Assembly (NCBI GenBank): GCA_006226685.1
Contig: SBGG01000032.1
Span: 1-46,317 of the forward strand
Reading direction: 5' to 3'
Length of the DNA: 46,317 nt
Origin: Sphingomonadales bacterium
Lineage (GTDB): Bacteria; Pseudomonadota; Alphaproteobacteria; Sphingomonadales; Sphingomonadaceae
The notes under the pieces were generated by a model. It was not told where the DNA came from, made no database searches, and saw only the letters and a program-made list of their open reading frames with translations. A program made the translations under genes and the position numbers. Below, one piece after another: positions 7,618 to 15,323 of the stretch; the stretch's first letter is position 1, and the number at the start of each line of letters is the position of its first letter.

Positions 7618-8823
7618 CTACGCCTTGGCAGTGTTGGCGGCGCAGTACCGACCCCAACTATCCATTAACTTCACGCGCGCCCCGGGATTCTCTGGCGTTC
7701 CTAAATAGGTCGTTCGCCGATAGGCCGCCTGAACAGCGTCGGGTGTTTTGTGCGCCAATGCTGCCTCTACGATGGCGTCCGGGATGCCCTCATTTGCCGC
7801 CCAGTCGGTGAATGCGCTACGGAAGCCGTGGACATGATAGGGCTGCTTCGCATCGCGCAGTACCTTGAGCAGGGTCATATCAGACATGGCTTCGCCGCCG
7901 ATGCCGGGAAACACCACGGTAGCACCAGCCATCTTCAACGCTTCTGCCTTCACCAGCACGGCAAGGGCTGCCTGACTCAACGGGACGATATGAGCTTTGC
8001 CACGCTTCATATGGTCTGCCGGGATAGTCCAAAGATTATCCTTGCGGTCGAATTCCTCCCACGTCGCCATCCGGACCTCTTGTGAGCGCACCCCGGTCAA
8101 GATCAGCAATTCCAGCGCCAAGCGCCCGTAGGAAGGCTTAGAACACAAATCAGTGATAAAAGCTGGCACAGCCTCATAGGGCATTGCCTTGCGGTGCTGA
8201 CGCTCCTTGGTTTGACGCGGCAAGCCGCGTCCCGCTTTCAAGCTGCCGTTGCCTGATGGTGCTTCGCTGGACCGCCAGCCTTTGGCATGGGCATAGTCGA
8301 GGATGACGCAGATGCGGTTGCGCACCTGCCGTGCCGTCTCTGGGATTTCCTGCCAGATAGGAACCAAAACGTCGATGATGTCCGCCGCCGTAATGCTACC
8401 GGTCGGACGCTCCCCCAATTTCGGAAAAGCATAGTTTTCGAGGCTCGCAAGCCACTGGCGCGCGTAAACCTCGCTTTTCCACCCCGCCTCGTTTTCGCGG
8501 TGGTAGACTTTCGCCGCCTCGCTGAAAGTGACTTGGGCGGCAGCGGCATCCCGGCGCTCGGTTAACACGTCGCGCCGTTCAACTTTGATCGCCTTGCGCA
8601 GTTCTCGGGCCGCATCCCGTGCATCGGCCAGCGACAGCAACTTGCCTCCGCCCAACCCATAATCGCGCCGCTTCCCATCAACCTGGATTCGCACAAACCA
8701 CTGCGCACTGCCCGCCGTGCCGGATTTGCCTCCCCTCACTTTCAGGAAAAGGCCATTGCCGTCGCTGTAGATGCCCGGATTCGCCAAAGCTGCACGAACT
8801 GCGGTTGCTGTCAGATTGGCCAT
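7618..8823 (-). CDS. int: P4-type tyrosine recombinase/integrase
   Basis: A 401-residue integrase with three parts: an N-terminal arm-binding domain (DGNGLFLKVRGGKSG near residues 20-35, the DUF4102 type), a core-binding SAM-like domain (about 95-190), and a C-terminal catalytic domain. Catalytic residues are seen as R in LTGVRSQEVR, H-x-x-R in HVHGFRSAF, H in ALAHKTPD and the tyrosine near AAYRRTTYLG. It inserts the element at tRNA-Tyr, whose 3' end lies 188 bp upstream of its start. ATG 8823 gives MANLTATAV, the usual start of this family; the frame is open to 8895 but that would run through the repeat array. Four TGCCCCACA motifs just upstream are likely arm or operator sites. The catalytic set looks complete, so it may be active. 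Confidence 0.93.
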   Translation of the reverse strand: MANLTATAVRAALANPGIYSDGNGLFLKVRGGKSGTAGSAQWFVRIQVDGKRRDYGLGGGKLLSLADARDAARELRKAIKVERRDVLTERRDAAAAQVTFSEAAKVYHRENEAGWKSEVYARQWLASLENYAFPKLGERPTGSITAADIIDVLVPIWQEIPETARQVRNRICVILDYAHAKGWRSSEAPSGNGSLKAGRGLPRQTKERQHRKAMPYEAVPAFITDLCSKPSYGRLALELLILTGVRSQEVRMATWEEFDRKDNLWTIPADHMKRGKAHIVPLSQAALAVLVKAEALKMAGATVVFPGIGGEAMSDMTLLKVLRDAKQPYHVHGFRSAFTDWAANEGIPDAIVEAALAHKTPDAVQAAYRRTTYLGTPENPGARVKLMDSWGRYCAANTAKA

Positions 8824-8831
8824 GCGCGCCG

Positions 8832-8896
8832 TGCCCCACACTTTACAGCCTGCCCCACAGCAAAATAATGTGGGGCATGGCCCATTGTGCCCCACA
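8832..8896. repeat. Four TGCCCCACA motifs: candidate integrase arm-type sites
   Basis: TGCCCCACA occurs at 8832, 8851 and 8888 on the plus strand and once inverted at 8869, that is four copies in 65 bp between the integrase start and tRNA-Tyr. Spacing is 18-19 bp between neighbours, close to two helical turns. This fits either arm-type binding sites of the integrase N-terminal domain or an autoregulatory operator. Confidence 0.65.
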
Positions 8897-9010
8897 TTTT
8901 ATCGCGGCTGCACGCGAAACGCAACGAAGGCGCGCGACGAAGCGCGATCAGTAAGCCTTAGGTTTTTCGGGCTTTATACGACCCCTTGCGAACATCTGCG
9001 AAAGGGGTGG

Positions 9011-9097
9011 TGGTGGACAGGGATGGATTCGAACCACCGTACGGGAAACCCGGGCAGATTTACAGTCTGCTGCCTTTAACCACTCGGCCACCTGTCC
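9011..9097 (-). tRNA. tRNA-Tyr (GTA)
   Basis: The minus strand folds as an 87-nt class II tRNA: acceptor GGACAGG pairs with CCTGTCC, D-arm GCCGAGTGG, anticodon arm CAGACT-GTA-AATCTG, a long variable arm (CCGGG...), the T-loop GGTTCGAATCC and an encoded CCA. The anticodon GTA reads tyrosine codons. Its 3' end faces the integrase, and it is the presumed attachment site of the element to the left; the gene itself is intact. Confidence 0.95.
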
Positions 9098-9197
9098 AGT
9101 GCCTTACCGGTTGATTCTGAAGCATCAACCGGCTGGAGGGCGCCTCATGGCGAAACGGAGCTTGCCTGTCAATGCTTCTTCGTGAAAAGAGGCGCGC

Positions 9198-9953
9198 ATG
9201 AAAAGAGGACATCGTACCGGCAAGCCCAAAGGTGGCTATCCCAAACTCTATGGACGCCACGCGGTTACGGCCGCTCTGGCCAATCCCAACCGCACCATTC
9301 GCAAGATATGGGGGATGCGTGACGTCATAAACGCGCTCGAACTTCCTCCAGTGCTCCCTATCGTCTTTGCCGACGGTGCGGATCTGGGCCGCATGGTGCC
9401 GTCTGACGCACCGCATCAGGGAATCGTTGCCGAGGTCGAACCGCTGGACGATGTCTGGCTGGGCGACATATTGGAGGAAGGCGCGCAGGACGAGCCCGGC
9501 AAATCCCGTCCGATTCTCGTCCTCGATCAGGTAACCGACCCCCATAATGTCGGCGCGATCTTCCGGTCCGCCGCTGCCTTCGACGCCCTCGCTATCGTCA
9601 CGCAGGATCGTCATGCTCCACCCGAATCGGGGGTGCTTGCCCGCGCGGCGAGCGGTGCGCTGGAAATCATGCCCTGGGTCCGGGTGGTCAATCTGGCCCG
9701 CGCGCTCGATGAAATCGCGGAAGCCGGATATTGGCGGATAGGCCTTGACGGCGAGGCGACCGAAACGCTCGATACGGCCCTGAAAGGTGTGGATAAGGTC
9801 GCGCTGGTGTTGGGAGCGGAAGGCGATGGGCTGCGCCACAACAGCATCGCCCATTGCGACATGATCGCGCGCCTGCCGATCAGCCCACGCATGGAGAGCC
9901 TCAACGTCTCCAACGCCGCGGCCATTGCGCTTTATGCCGCGGCCAGCCGCTAA
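9198..9953 (+). CDS. rlmB: 23S rRNA (guanosine-2'-O)-methyltransferase RlmB
   Basis: A 251-residue SpoU-class (SPOUT) RNA methyltransferase that methylates the ribose of a G in the peptidyl-transferase region of 23S rRNA, using SAM. An N-terminal substrate-binding domain (YGRHAVTAALANPNR, about 18-32) is followed by the SpoU domain. Motif 1 is LVLDQVTDPHNVGAIFRSAA (about 109-128), motif 2 is VLGAEGDGL, and motif 3 is PISPRMESLNVSNAAAIAL near the C-terminus, which forms the knot. Length is normal for the family. ATG 9198 is the natural start. It is the first chromosomal gene outside the tRNA-Tyr element and is followed by a lipoprotein gene 31 bp downstream. Confidence 0.92.
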   Translation: MKRGHRTGKPKGGYPKLYGRHAVTAALANPNRTIRKIWGMRDVINALELPPVLPIVFADGADLGRMVPSDAPHQGIVAEVEPLDDVWLGDILEEGAQDEPGKSRPILVLDQVTDPHNVGAIFRSAAAFDALAIVTQDRHAPPESGVLARAASGALEIMPWVRVVNLARALDEIAEAGYWRIGLDGEATETLDTALKGVDKVALVLGAEGDGLRHNSIAHCDMIARLPISPRMESLNVSNAAAIALYAAASR

Positions 9954-9984
9954 ACAGCCGCCCATCGGAACAGGGAGAAAAGCC

Positions 9985-10734
9985 ATGGGACCAATGACCC
10001 GCATCTGCGCCGCCATCGTGCCGCTGTTTCTGCTGTCTGCCTGCCTGCTGACCCCGGGCAAATTCACGTCGACACTCGACATCCGCGCCGACCGGAGCTT
10101 CACCTTCAGCTATCAGGGTGAGGTCATCGCCAGCGATTTTGGCGATGACCTCAAAAATATGGGGAAAGACGATGATGACGGGGAAACGGATGACGACAGC
10201 CCCAGCGAAATCGGCACCGCCTATTATCGGCGGATAGCGGCCAAGGATGCCCCGGCAGACGAGAATGCAGAGGAAGAGCAGGAAAAGCAGGCCAAGATGC
10301 AGACGATCGCTGATGCTCTCTCCAAAGAAAAGGGCTATCGGTCCGTCCGCTATCTTGGCGGCAATAAATTTGAGATCGACTATCACATCAGCGGACGCCT
10401 CGATCACAGCTTCCTCTTTCCGTTCAACGTCGATGCGCAGGCCGTATTTCCCTTCGTAGCCATAGAGGTTCGCAAGGATGGCAAGGTGCGCGTGCAAGCG
10501 CCGGGCTTCGCCAGCGACAACGACTCTTCCGGCGGCGCCATGGGCGGCATGGGAGACAAGAGCGCCAAGGAACGGGAAGGCAGCTTCACCCTTATCACCG
10601 ACGCAGAAATCATCAGCCAGAATCAGGAAGACGGCGCAACCGACACCGCGCGCGGCAAGCAAATCGTCTGGCAGATCACCCCGCTCACCCGGATCGCACC
10701 GATGGCGGTCCTGAAATTCGCGGGGAACGACTGA
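9985..10734 (+). CDS. Outer-membrane-type lipoprotein of unknown function
   Basis: A 249-residue lipoprotein. The signal ends in the lipobox LLSAC with Cys20, and the following residues (LLTPG) lack an Asp retention signal, so an outer-membrane location is expected. The mature part has TSTLDIRADRSFTFSYQGEV, an acidic low-complexity loop (DDDDGETDDDS, about 68-78), a second charged stretch (ENAEEEQEKQAK), then an FEIDYHISGRLDHSF beta-rich region. I do not know its function. Start ATG 9985 has AGGGAGA seven bases upstream; the frame is open to 9925 but would overlap rlmB. It is probably co-transcribed with rlmB and terminated by the hairpin at 10760. Confidence 0.75.
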   Translation: MGPMTRICAAIVPLFLLSACLLTPGKFTSTLDIRADRSFTFSYQGEVIASDFGDDLKNMGKDDDDGETDDDSPSEIGTAYYRRIAAKDAPADENAEEEQEKQAKMQTIADALSKEKGYRSVRYLGGNKFEIDYHISGRLDHSFLFPFNVDAQAVFPFVAIEVRKDGKVRVQAPGFASDNDSSGGAMGGMGDKSAKEREGSFTLITDAEIISQNQEDGATDTARGKQIVWQITPLTRIAPMAVLKFAGND

Positions 10735-10759
10735 CACAGACACAATGAGGATGGGCAGA

Positions 10760-10799
10760 GGGCGGTCCGGCTCGCAGGGGCCGGAATAACCGCCCCTTT
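10760..10799 (+). terminator. Candidate terminator after the lipoprotein gene
   Basis: GGGCGGT (10760-10766) pairs with ACCGCCC (10789-10795), with an inner CCGGC/GCCGG stem, followed by CTTT. It lies 26 bp after the lipoprotein stop. The stem is strong but the T-run is short. Confidence 0.55.
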
Positions 10800-11035
10800 G
10801 CCCTCAGCCAGAACGATCTGGCTGGTTCGCCCCGCCACTGCGGTCGCCGGATGGGCAAGCAAGCGCCCCCGATCAGTGGCCGCCCGAGGAAAGAGAGAAA
10901 CTCTGCCTCTCCTCGCTGGCCCAAGCGCCCATTGCGCCGCATCGAATATCTTCGGGACAGTCGCGAGGAAAAAGAGAACCCCGCCTGCCGCCGCATAGGG
11001 GGCGAAACAGTCGAAACCAATCCTCCACAAAATAA
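10800..11035. other. Palindrome-rich gap between convergent genes
   Basis: No gene is assigned. The stretch holds an 8-bp perfect hairpin with a 4-base loop (CAGCCAGA-ACGA-TCTGGCTG, 10805-10824), a GCCACTG/CAGTGGC pair (10834-10840 and 10874-10880), and a GAGGA...TCCTC pair (10886-10914). Open frames exist on both strands, but none resembles a known family. The density of hairpins between two terminators would fit a structured RNA, yet I could not match it to tmRNA, RNase P RNA or SRP RNA. Confidence 0.35.
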
Positions 11036-11060
11036 GGGGCGTCGCCATAACGCCCCTTTT
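11036..11060. terminator. Bidirectional terminator between convergent units
   Basis: GGGGCGT (11036-11042) and ACGCCCC (11050-11056) form a 7-bp stem with a 7-base loop, followed by TTTT on the plus strand. On the minus strand the stem is followed by TTATTTTG, so it can also end the ctrA message, whose stop is about 70 bp upstream. Confidence 0.75.
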
Positions 11061-11128
11061 CCTTGCCCTGCCCTGTGACGGGCGGGAATCTCGGTGCGTC
11101 CTTCAGAAGACGCCATCAACGGGAGATA

Positions 11129-11836
11129 TCAGGCCACCCGCGCGGTGGGCTCGATTTCCATATCGGGATCGCGCAGCACATATCCACGCCCCCAGACGGT
11201 TTCGATATAATTTTCTCCGCCGCAGGCCAGCGCCAGCTTCTTGCGCAGCTTGCAGATAAAAACGTCGATGATCTTCAGTTCCGGTTCGTCCATGCCGCCA
11301 TAGAGGTGGTTGAGGAACATTTCCTTGGTCAGCGTCGTGCCCTTGCGCAGCGAGAGCAGCTCGAGCATCGCATATTCCTTGCCGGTCAGGTGCACACGAT
11401 TGCCATCGACCTCCACCGTCTTGGCATCGAGATTGACCGACAGTTTTCCGGTGCGAATGACCGACTGCGAATGCCCCTTGGACCGGCGAACAACCGCATG
11501 GATGCGGGCGATCAGCTCTTCGCGATGGAAAGGCTTGGTAACATAATCGTCGGCGCCGAAGCCGAAGCTGCGCACCTTGCTATCCATTTCGGAAATGCCG
11601 GAAAGGATCAGGACCGGCGTCTGCACCTTGGCGCTGCGCAGCTTCTTGAGCACGTCATAGCCATGCATGTCAGGCAGGTTGAGATCCAGACAGATGATGT
11701 CATAATCATACAGCTTACCCAGATCGAGGCCTTCCTCACCCAGGTCGGTCGTATACACATTGAACCCCTCGGTCGTCAGCATCAGCTCGATAGCCTTCGC
11801 CGTGGTCGGTTCATCCTCGATCAGCAGCACCCGCAT
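11129..11836 (-). CDS. ctrA: Cell-cycle response regulator CtrA
   Basis: A 235-residue OmpR-type response regulator closely matching the alphaproteobacterial master regulator CtrA. The receiver domain (1-120) has the acidic pocket IEDE, the phosphoacceptor D51 in [11 protein letters not shown], and K101 in YVTKPF. The winged-helix domain includes [17 protein letters not shown] and [13 protein letters not shown]. The stretch [20 protein letters not shown] is very characteristic of CtrA. The protein ends in hydrophobic residues (ARVA), a feature linked to ClpXP degradation in Caulobacter. It is transcribed alone, with a long upstream region carrying a CtrA-like box and GANTC methylation sites, so autoregulation and cell-cycle control are likely. 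In sphingomonads CtrA mostly controls motility and envelope genes; this is family knowledge. Confidence 0.95.
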   Translation of the reverse strand: MRVLLIEDEPTTAKAIELMLTTEGFNVYTTDLGEEGLDLGKLYDYDIICLDLNLPDMHGYDVLKKLRSAKVQTPVLILSGISEMDSKVRSFGFGADDYVTKPFHREELIARIHAVVRRSKGHSQSVIRTGKLSVNLDAKTVEVDGNRVHLTGKEYAMLELLSLRKGTTLTKEMFLNHLYGGMDEPELKIIDVFICKLRKKLALACGGENYIETVWGRGYVLRDPDMEIEPTARVA

Positions 11837-11951
11837 AAGAAGCCCCTTATTCCTTTGCCCGATTAGGACTTGACAAAAACGTCAATCCTGTCTGCCCTGA
11901 AAACGACAGCCGCACCCCGATATTAACTAAAACAATCATGAATGCAAAAGG

Positions 11952-11966
11952 TTAATTTTTCCCTAA
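11952..11966. promoter_or_regulatory. CtrA-type box upstream of ctrA
   Basis: TTAA (11952-11955), seven bases, then CTAA (11963-11966) fits the TTAA-N7-TTAA CtrA consensus with one mismatch. It lies 116 bp upstream of the ctrA start. GANTC sites, targets of the CcrM methylase, lie close by at 11982 (GAGTC), 11997 (GAATC) and near 12043 (GACTC). Together they suggest autoregulation and methylation control as in Caulobacter. Confidence 0.55.
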
Positions 11967-12032
11967 ACGGCTTTAGACCACGAGTCGCACCCGTTTGAAT
12001 CTATTTTCAATGCCTTAACGCCACGAAAATAA

Positions 12033-13139
12033 TTACCGCTCGACTCGATTATTGTAGGAATTTTTACGGGCTTGCGGGCCTTCCCCAAGGAAATATCGCC
12101 GTCCCCATTCGGTACAGGTCAATAGCTTGTGGATTGCGAGCGGCAACAATATGGCCAGCACGAGCAGCCCCGGCTTGCCGATATAGGGTGCGCTATAGTG
12201 AATGACTGCGACATGGCAGTACATGATGATCAGCGACCGGCGCCCCAGCACAACGGTACAAAAACGCAATGGCGGGGCGCAACATGACAGGCGCGCCACC
12301 GCCGCCGTCGCCAGCGACAACAACACCGCCAGCAGCAAGGAAAGCAGCGGCAGGCCACCATAATCCCCCACCTTCATGTTGAGCGGTTCCGGCACCGTCA
12401 ACGCCACTATCGTCGCACCGACCAGCAATGCCCCGGCCACCAGCAACCGATCATCTTTCAGACTCCGCCACAGCGCGCCCAACCACAATAGCGGCAACGC
12501 CACCGGCACCGAGAGCAGCCCTAGCGGCGAAAAATCGGTGCGTGCGCCGCCCCACAGCCCGAAGGCGGCCGTCGCCGCCATCGTCACGATCCAGCGCCAG
12601 TCCCTGACATCCGGCCATAGCCGCCAGAGGGCATTCTGGCACAGCCGGGCGATTGCCAGACAGGGTATAAACCAGAAGATGGTGAACGGACCGCGCAGCT
12701 CCGATCCCCCCAGCAGCAAGGCCCACGCCGCCTGCCCCCACGACCGGAACATCGGCAAATGCCCGCGCATATGCTCGATAAGCTGGTCGGTCAGCGCCAA
12801 TGTCAGCAGGAAAGCGACATAGGGGACAGCCATCGCCCAAAATTGGGTTCGCGCAAACGCCGCCAAAGGCCGGGGTCGCGCAACATAGCCAGACAGCAGG
12901 AAGAAAAGCGGCATGTGAAAGGCGTAGATCGCATCCCGTACCGGGCCGCGCGTCCACACATGGGCGATAACGACGAGAACTATGCCGATCCCCCGCGCCG
13001 CATCGACCCAGTTCAGCCGCTCGCGGCTTTCATCCGGCCCGCCAGCATCAACGGCTATGGGACCTGCGAAAGCAGGGAGCTCCTGCCCCCCTTGCCTCGC
13101 CGCTCGCCGATACCGGCCATCCATTGCTTGCCCCGCCAT
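12033..13139 (-). CDS. Membrane acyltransferase family 3 protein
   Basis: An integral membrane protein of about 368 residues in the acyltransferase-3 family, which moves acyl groups onto sugars, lipids or polysaccharides at the inner membrane. The family signature is LNWVDAARGIGIVLVVIAHV (about 42-61), with the conserved catalytic His in IAHV, followed by AFHMPLFFLLSGYV (about 73-86). About ten hydrophobic segments follow. The C-terminus is basic and cytoplasmic. The substrate cannot be read from the sequence; relatives modify exopolysaccharides or O-antigen. The start may be ATG 13139 or ATG 13124, since the first 40 residues are not part of the fold. It diverges from the pseudouridine synthase gene and lies 196 bp upstream of ctrA on the same strand. 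Confidence 0.85.
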   Translation of the reverse strand: MAGQAMDGRYRRAARQGGQELPAFAGPIAVDAGGPDESRERLNWVDAARGIGIVLVVIAHVWTRGPVRDAIYAFHMPLFFLLSGYVARPRPLAAFARTQFWAMAVPYVAFLLTLALTDQLIEHMRGHLPMFRSWGQAAWALLLGGSELRGPFTIFWFIPCLAIARLCQNALWRLWPDVRDWRWIVTMAATAAFGLWGGARTDFSPLGLLSVPVALPLLWLGALWRSLKDDRLLVAGALLVGATIVALTVPEPLNMKVGDYGGLPLLSLLLAVLLSLATAAVARLSCCAPPLRFCTVVLGRRSLIIMYCHVAVIHYSAPYIGKPGLLVLAILLPLAIHKLLTCTEWGRRYFLGEGPQARKNSYNNRVER

Positions 13140-13206
13140 GCAAACGGCCTATAGCATCGCGGCTTGTCGTCAATGCCGAGAGTATCCTTCCGTGCCGGTC
13201 ACCACC

Positions 13207-13896
13207 ATGTCTCCCCTCGCCGATCGCATCCTGTTCATGGACGGGGAAGCGATAGTGCTCGACAAGCCGGCTGGCCTGCCGGTCGATCGCCCGCGCGACG
13301 GATCGCTCAGCCTCGAAAACCATCTCGGTTCATTGACCTTCGGGTTTCAACGCTGGCCGCTGGCCGTCCATCGGCTGGATCGCGACACGTCGGGCTGCCT
13401 GCTGCTCGCCCGCAACCCCAAGGCGCATAAGCGCTTCGCGGCCGCGTTCGAGGCGGGAGAGGTCAAAAAAACCTATATCGCAGCCATTGCAGGAATCCCG
13501 GCAGAACAGGAAGGCGTGATCGATATGCCGCTGGCGAAGATCAGCAGCCCCGACAAGGGATGGCGCATGGTTGCCAGCGCAAAGGGCAAAAGCGCCCTCA
13601 CCCGCTGGCGCCTGATCGGCACCCATGAAGGCCGGGCCCTGATCGCCTGTTTCCCGGAAACCGGGCGGACGCACCAGATCCGCGTTCATCTTGCCGATGG
13701 CCTGGGTTTCGGCATCATCGGCGATCCGGTCTATGGGACCCCGCCGCTGGTGCCCGGCACGCCGATGCTGCTACATGCCCGCGCGATTTCCGTACCGCGC
13801 GGCAACAAGCCGCCCGTCGAGGGCAAGGCCCCGCTGCCCGACCGCTTCGCCGCGGCGGGCTTTACCGAAGCGACGCTGGCCGATGCAGGACTTTGA
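13207..13896 (+). CDS. RluA-family rRNA/tRNA pseudouridine synthase
   Basis: A 229-residue enzyme that isomerises uridine to pseudouridine in RNA. Family motif I is VLDKPAGLPV (about 18-27). The catalytic motif II is AVHRLDRDTSGCLLLAR, with the aspartate at D58 of HRLD. Motif III is CFPETGRTHQIRVHLADG. There is no S4 domain, so it resembles the short RluA/TruC-like group rather than RluC or RluD; the exact target position is not known. ATG 13207 is chosen because the fold begins directly after it; upstream in-frame ATGs (13138) would add unrelated residues and overlap the divergent promoter. Its end overlaps the next gene by 14 bp, so the two are translationally coupled. Confidence 0.88.
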   Translation: MSPLADRILFMDGEAIVLDKPAGLPVDRPRDGSLSLENHLGSLTFGFQRWPLAVHRLDRDTSGCLLLARNPKAHKRFAAAFEAGEVKKTYIAAIAGIPAEQEGVIDMPLAKISSPDKGWRMVASAKGKSALTRWRLIGTHEGRALIACFPETGRTHQIRVHLADGLGFGIIGDPVYGTPPLVPGTPMLLHARAISVPRGNKPPVEGKAPLPDRFAAAGFTEATLADAGL

Positions 13897-14302
13897 CCCT
13901 GAAAGCTACATAATCCCGCCCCAGGCGATCGAGGAACGCTTCATCACGGCCGGCGGACCGGGCGGGCAGAATGTGAACAAGGTTTCGACCGCCGTGCAAT
14001 TGCGCGTCAACGCCTATCTGCTCGGCCTGCCGCCCCATGCCTTTCGCAAGCTGCGAACGCTGGCCGGATCGCGCATGACCACCGGCGGCATCATCGTCAT
14101 ACAGGCGCAGCGTTTCCGCACGCAGGAGGCCAATCGCGAGGACGCCCGTGCGCGCCTCCTCGATCTGCTGACCAAGGCGCATGAACGCGAGGCGAGACGG
14201 ATCGCGACCAAACCCGGCAAGGCCGCCAAAGCCCGGCGCGTCGATGCCAAAAAGGCTCGTTCCACCATAAAACAGGGGCGCGGTCGCTATCGCCCCGATT
14301 GA
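13883..14302 (+). CDS. arfB: Peptidyl-tRNA hydrolase / ribosome rescue factor ArfB
   Basis: A 139-residue single-domain release-factor homologue. The GGQ catalytic motif is at residues 27-29, within ITAGGPGGQNVNKVST, the signature of class I release factors and YaeJ/ArfB. There is no codon-recognition domain. The C-terminal tail (KARRVDAKKARSTIKQGRGR) is long, basic and disordered, as in ArfB, where it enters the empty mRNA channel of stalled ribosomes. It should free ribosomes stuck on broken messages by hydrolysing peptidyl-tRNA. ATG 13883 lies inside the end of the pseudouridine synthase gene (stop 13896), so the two genes are coupled; both concern RNA and ribosomes. Confidence 0.93.
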   Translation: MQDFDPESYIIPPQAIEERFITAGGPGGQNVNKVSTAVQLRVNAYLLGLPPHAFRKLRTLAGSRMTTGGIIVIQAQRFRTQEANREDARARLLDLLTKAHEREARRIATKPGKAAKARRVDAKKARSTIKQGRGRYRPD

Positions 14303-14328
14303 CCAGAACGGAGAGCGACGTTCATTGA

Positions 14329-14349
14329 ATAATCGATCCGATCGATTAT
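14329..14349. promoter_or_regulatory. Perfect palindrome upstream of oxyR
   Basis: ATAATCGAT (14329-14337) and ATCGATTAT (14341-14349) are exact reverse complements around CCG. The site is 30 bp upstream of the oxyR start. LysR-type regulators bind such dyads near their own promoter, so it is a good candidate autoregulatory operator. The AT-rich arms stand out in a GC-rich context. Confidence 0.65.
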
Positions 14350-14379
14350 ATGAAACCCATTAAACCAGGGGGTCAATTA

Positions 14380-15291
14380 ATGTCAGCCTATATGCCGACG
14401 CTGAAACAGCTCCAATATCTGGTCGCGTTGAAGGAACAGGGGCATTTCGGGCGCGCCGCCGAAAGCTGCTTCGTCACCCAGTCGACCCTGTCTGCCGGCA
14501 TCCGCGAGCTGGAAAGCCTGATCGGCACAACATTGGTCGAACGTACCCGCCGCGTCGTCCGCTTCACGGCGCTGGGCGACCGCATTGTCGAAAAGGCCTA
14601 TCGCGTGCTGCGCGAAGCCGAGGAACTGGCGGCCATCGCGCAGGCGGCGGGCAAGCCGCTCTGCGGCGACCTGAGGATGAGCGTAATCCCGACCATCGCG
14701 CCCTTCCTCCTGCCCCGGCTGCTTCCGCATCTTCGACAGGAAAAGCCCGAACTCAAACTCTATCTACGCGAGGAAACCAGCCCATCGGCGATCGAATCGC
14801 TGCGCCACGGCCATGCCGATTGCGTCTTAATGGCCCTGCCTTTCGCGACCGGCGAGGTCGAATGCGAACATCTGTTCAACGACCGGCTGTTCGTCGCCTT
14901 TCCCAAGGACGATCCGCGCGATCCGCCCTCCACCATCGCCCCCGACATGATCGACGAAACCCGGCTGCTGTTGCTGGAGGATGGCCATTGCCTGAAGGAC
15001 CATGCGCTCGCCGCCTGCAACCGCCCGGAATTACGCGCCGAGGCGACGATGATGGGCACGTCGCTGCATACGCTGGTGCAGATGGTCGACAACGGCCTCG
15101 GCCTTACCCTGTTACCGGAAATGGCGATCAAGGGCGGCATATTGGAACATACCAATATCGCCGCACGTCCGCTGCTTTCCGATCATGCCTCGCGCGAAAT
15201 CGCGCTGGTGTGGCGCAAGGGCAGTCCGCGCGAAAAGGAATTTCGCATGCTGGCGGAAATATTGCGCGATCTGGTCCGGCAGGGCGACTGA
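14380..15291 (+). CDS. oxyR: Peroxide-sensing LysR regulator OxyR
   Basis: A 303-residue LysR-type regulator. The N-terminal winged HTH is LKQLQYLVALKEQGHFGRAA with FVTQSTLSAGIRELESLIG (about 8-50). The effector domain contains LEDGHCLKDHALAAC, with two cysteines, C204 and C213, separated by eight residues. This matches C199 and C208 of E. coli OxyR, which form a disulfide on contact with hydrogen peroxide. The protein should therefore activate catalase and other defence genes under oxidative stress. Start: ATG 14380 with AGGGGG eight bases upstream; an ATG at 14350 overlaps the palindrome region and is rejected. It stands alone. No catalase or peroxiredoxin gene is adjacent, and the downstream genes are convergent. 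Confidence 0.93.
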   Translation: MSAYMPTLKQLQYLVALKEQGHFGRAAESCFVTQSTLSAGIRELESLIGTTLVERTRRVVRFTALGDRIVEKAYRVLREAEELAAIAQAAGKPLCGDLRMSVIPTIAPFLLPRLLPHLRQEKPELKLYLREETSPSAIESLRHGHADCVLMALPFATGEVECEHLFNDRLFVAFPKDDPRDPPSTIAPDMIDETRLLLLEDGHCLKDHALAACNRPELRAEATMMGTSLHTLVQMVDNGLGLTLLPEMAIKGGILEHTNIAARPLLSDHASREIALVWRKGSPREKEFRMLAEILRDLVRQGD

Positions 15292-15323
15292 GGCCGTTTC
15301 ATTTGCTCTTAGGAGCTGCTTGA

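Noticed and set aside
10623..11048. Minus-strand frame with a hydrophobic stretch (FAPYAAAGGVLFFLATVPKIF)
   Set aside because: It starts at the terminator hairpin, overlaps the lipoprotein gene antisense and has no ribosome site or known family.
10735..11060. Possible tmRNA, RNase P RNA or SRP RNA
   Set aside because: None of the conserved sequence blocks of these RNAs could be matched on either strand; only the hairpins remain.
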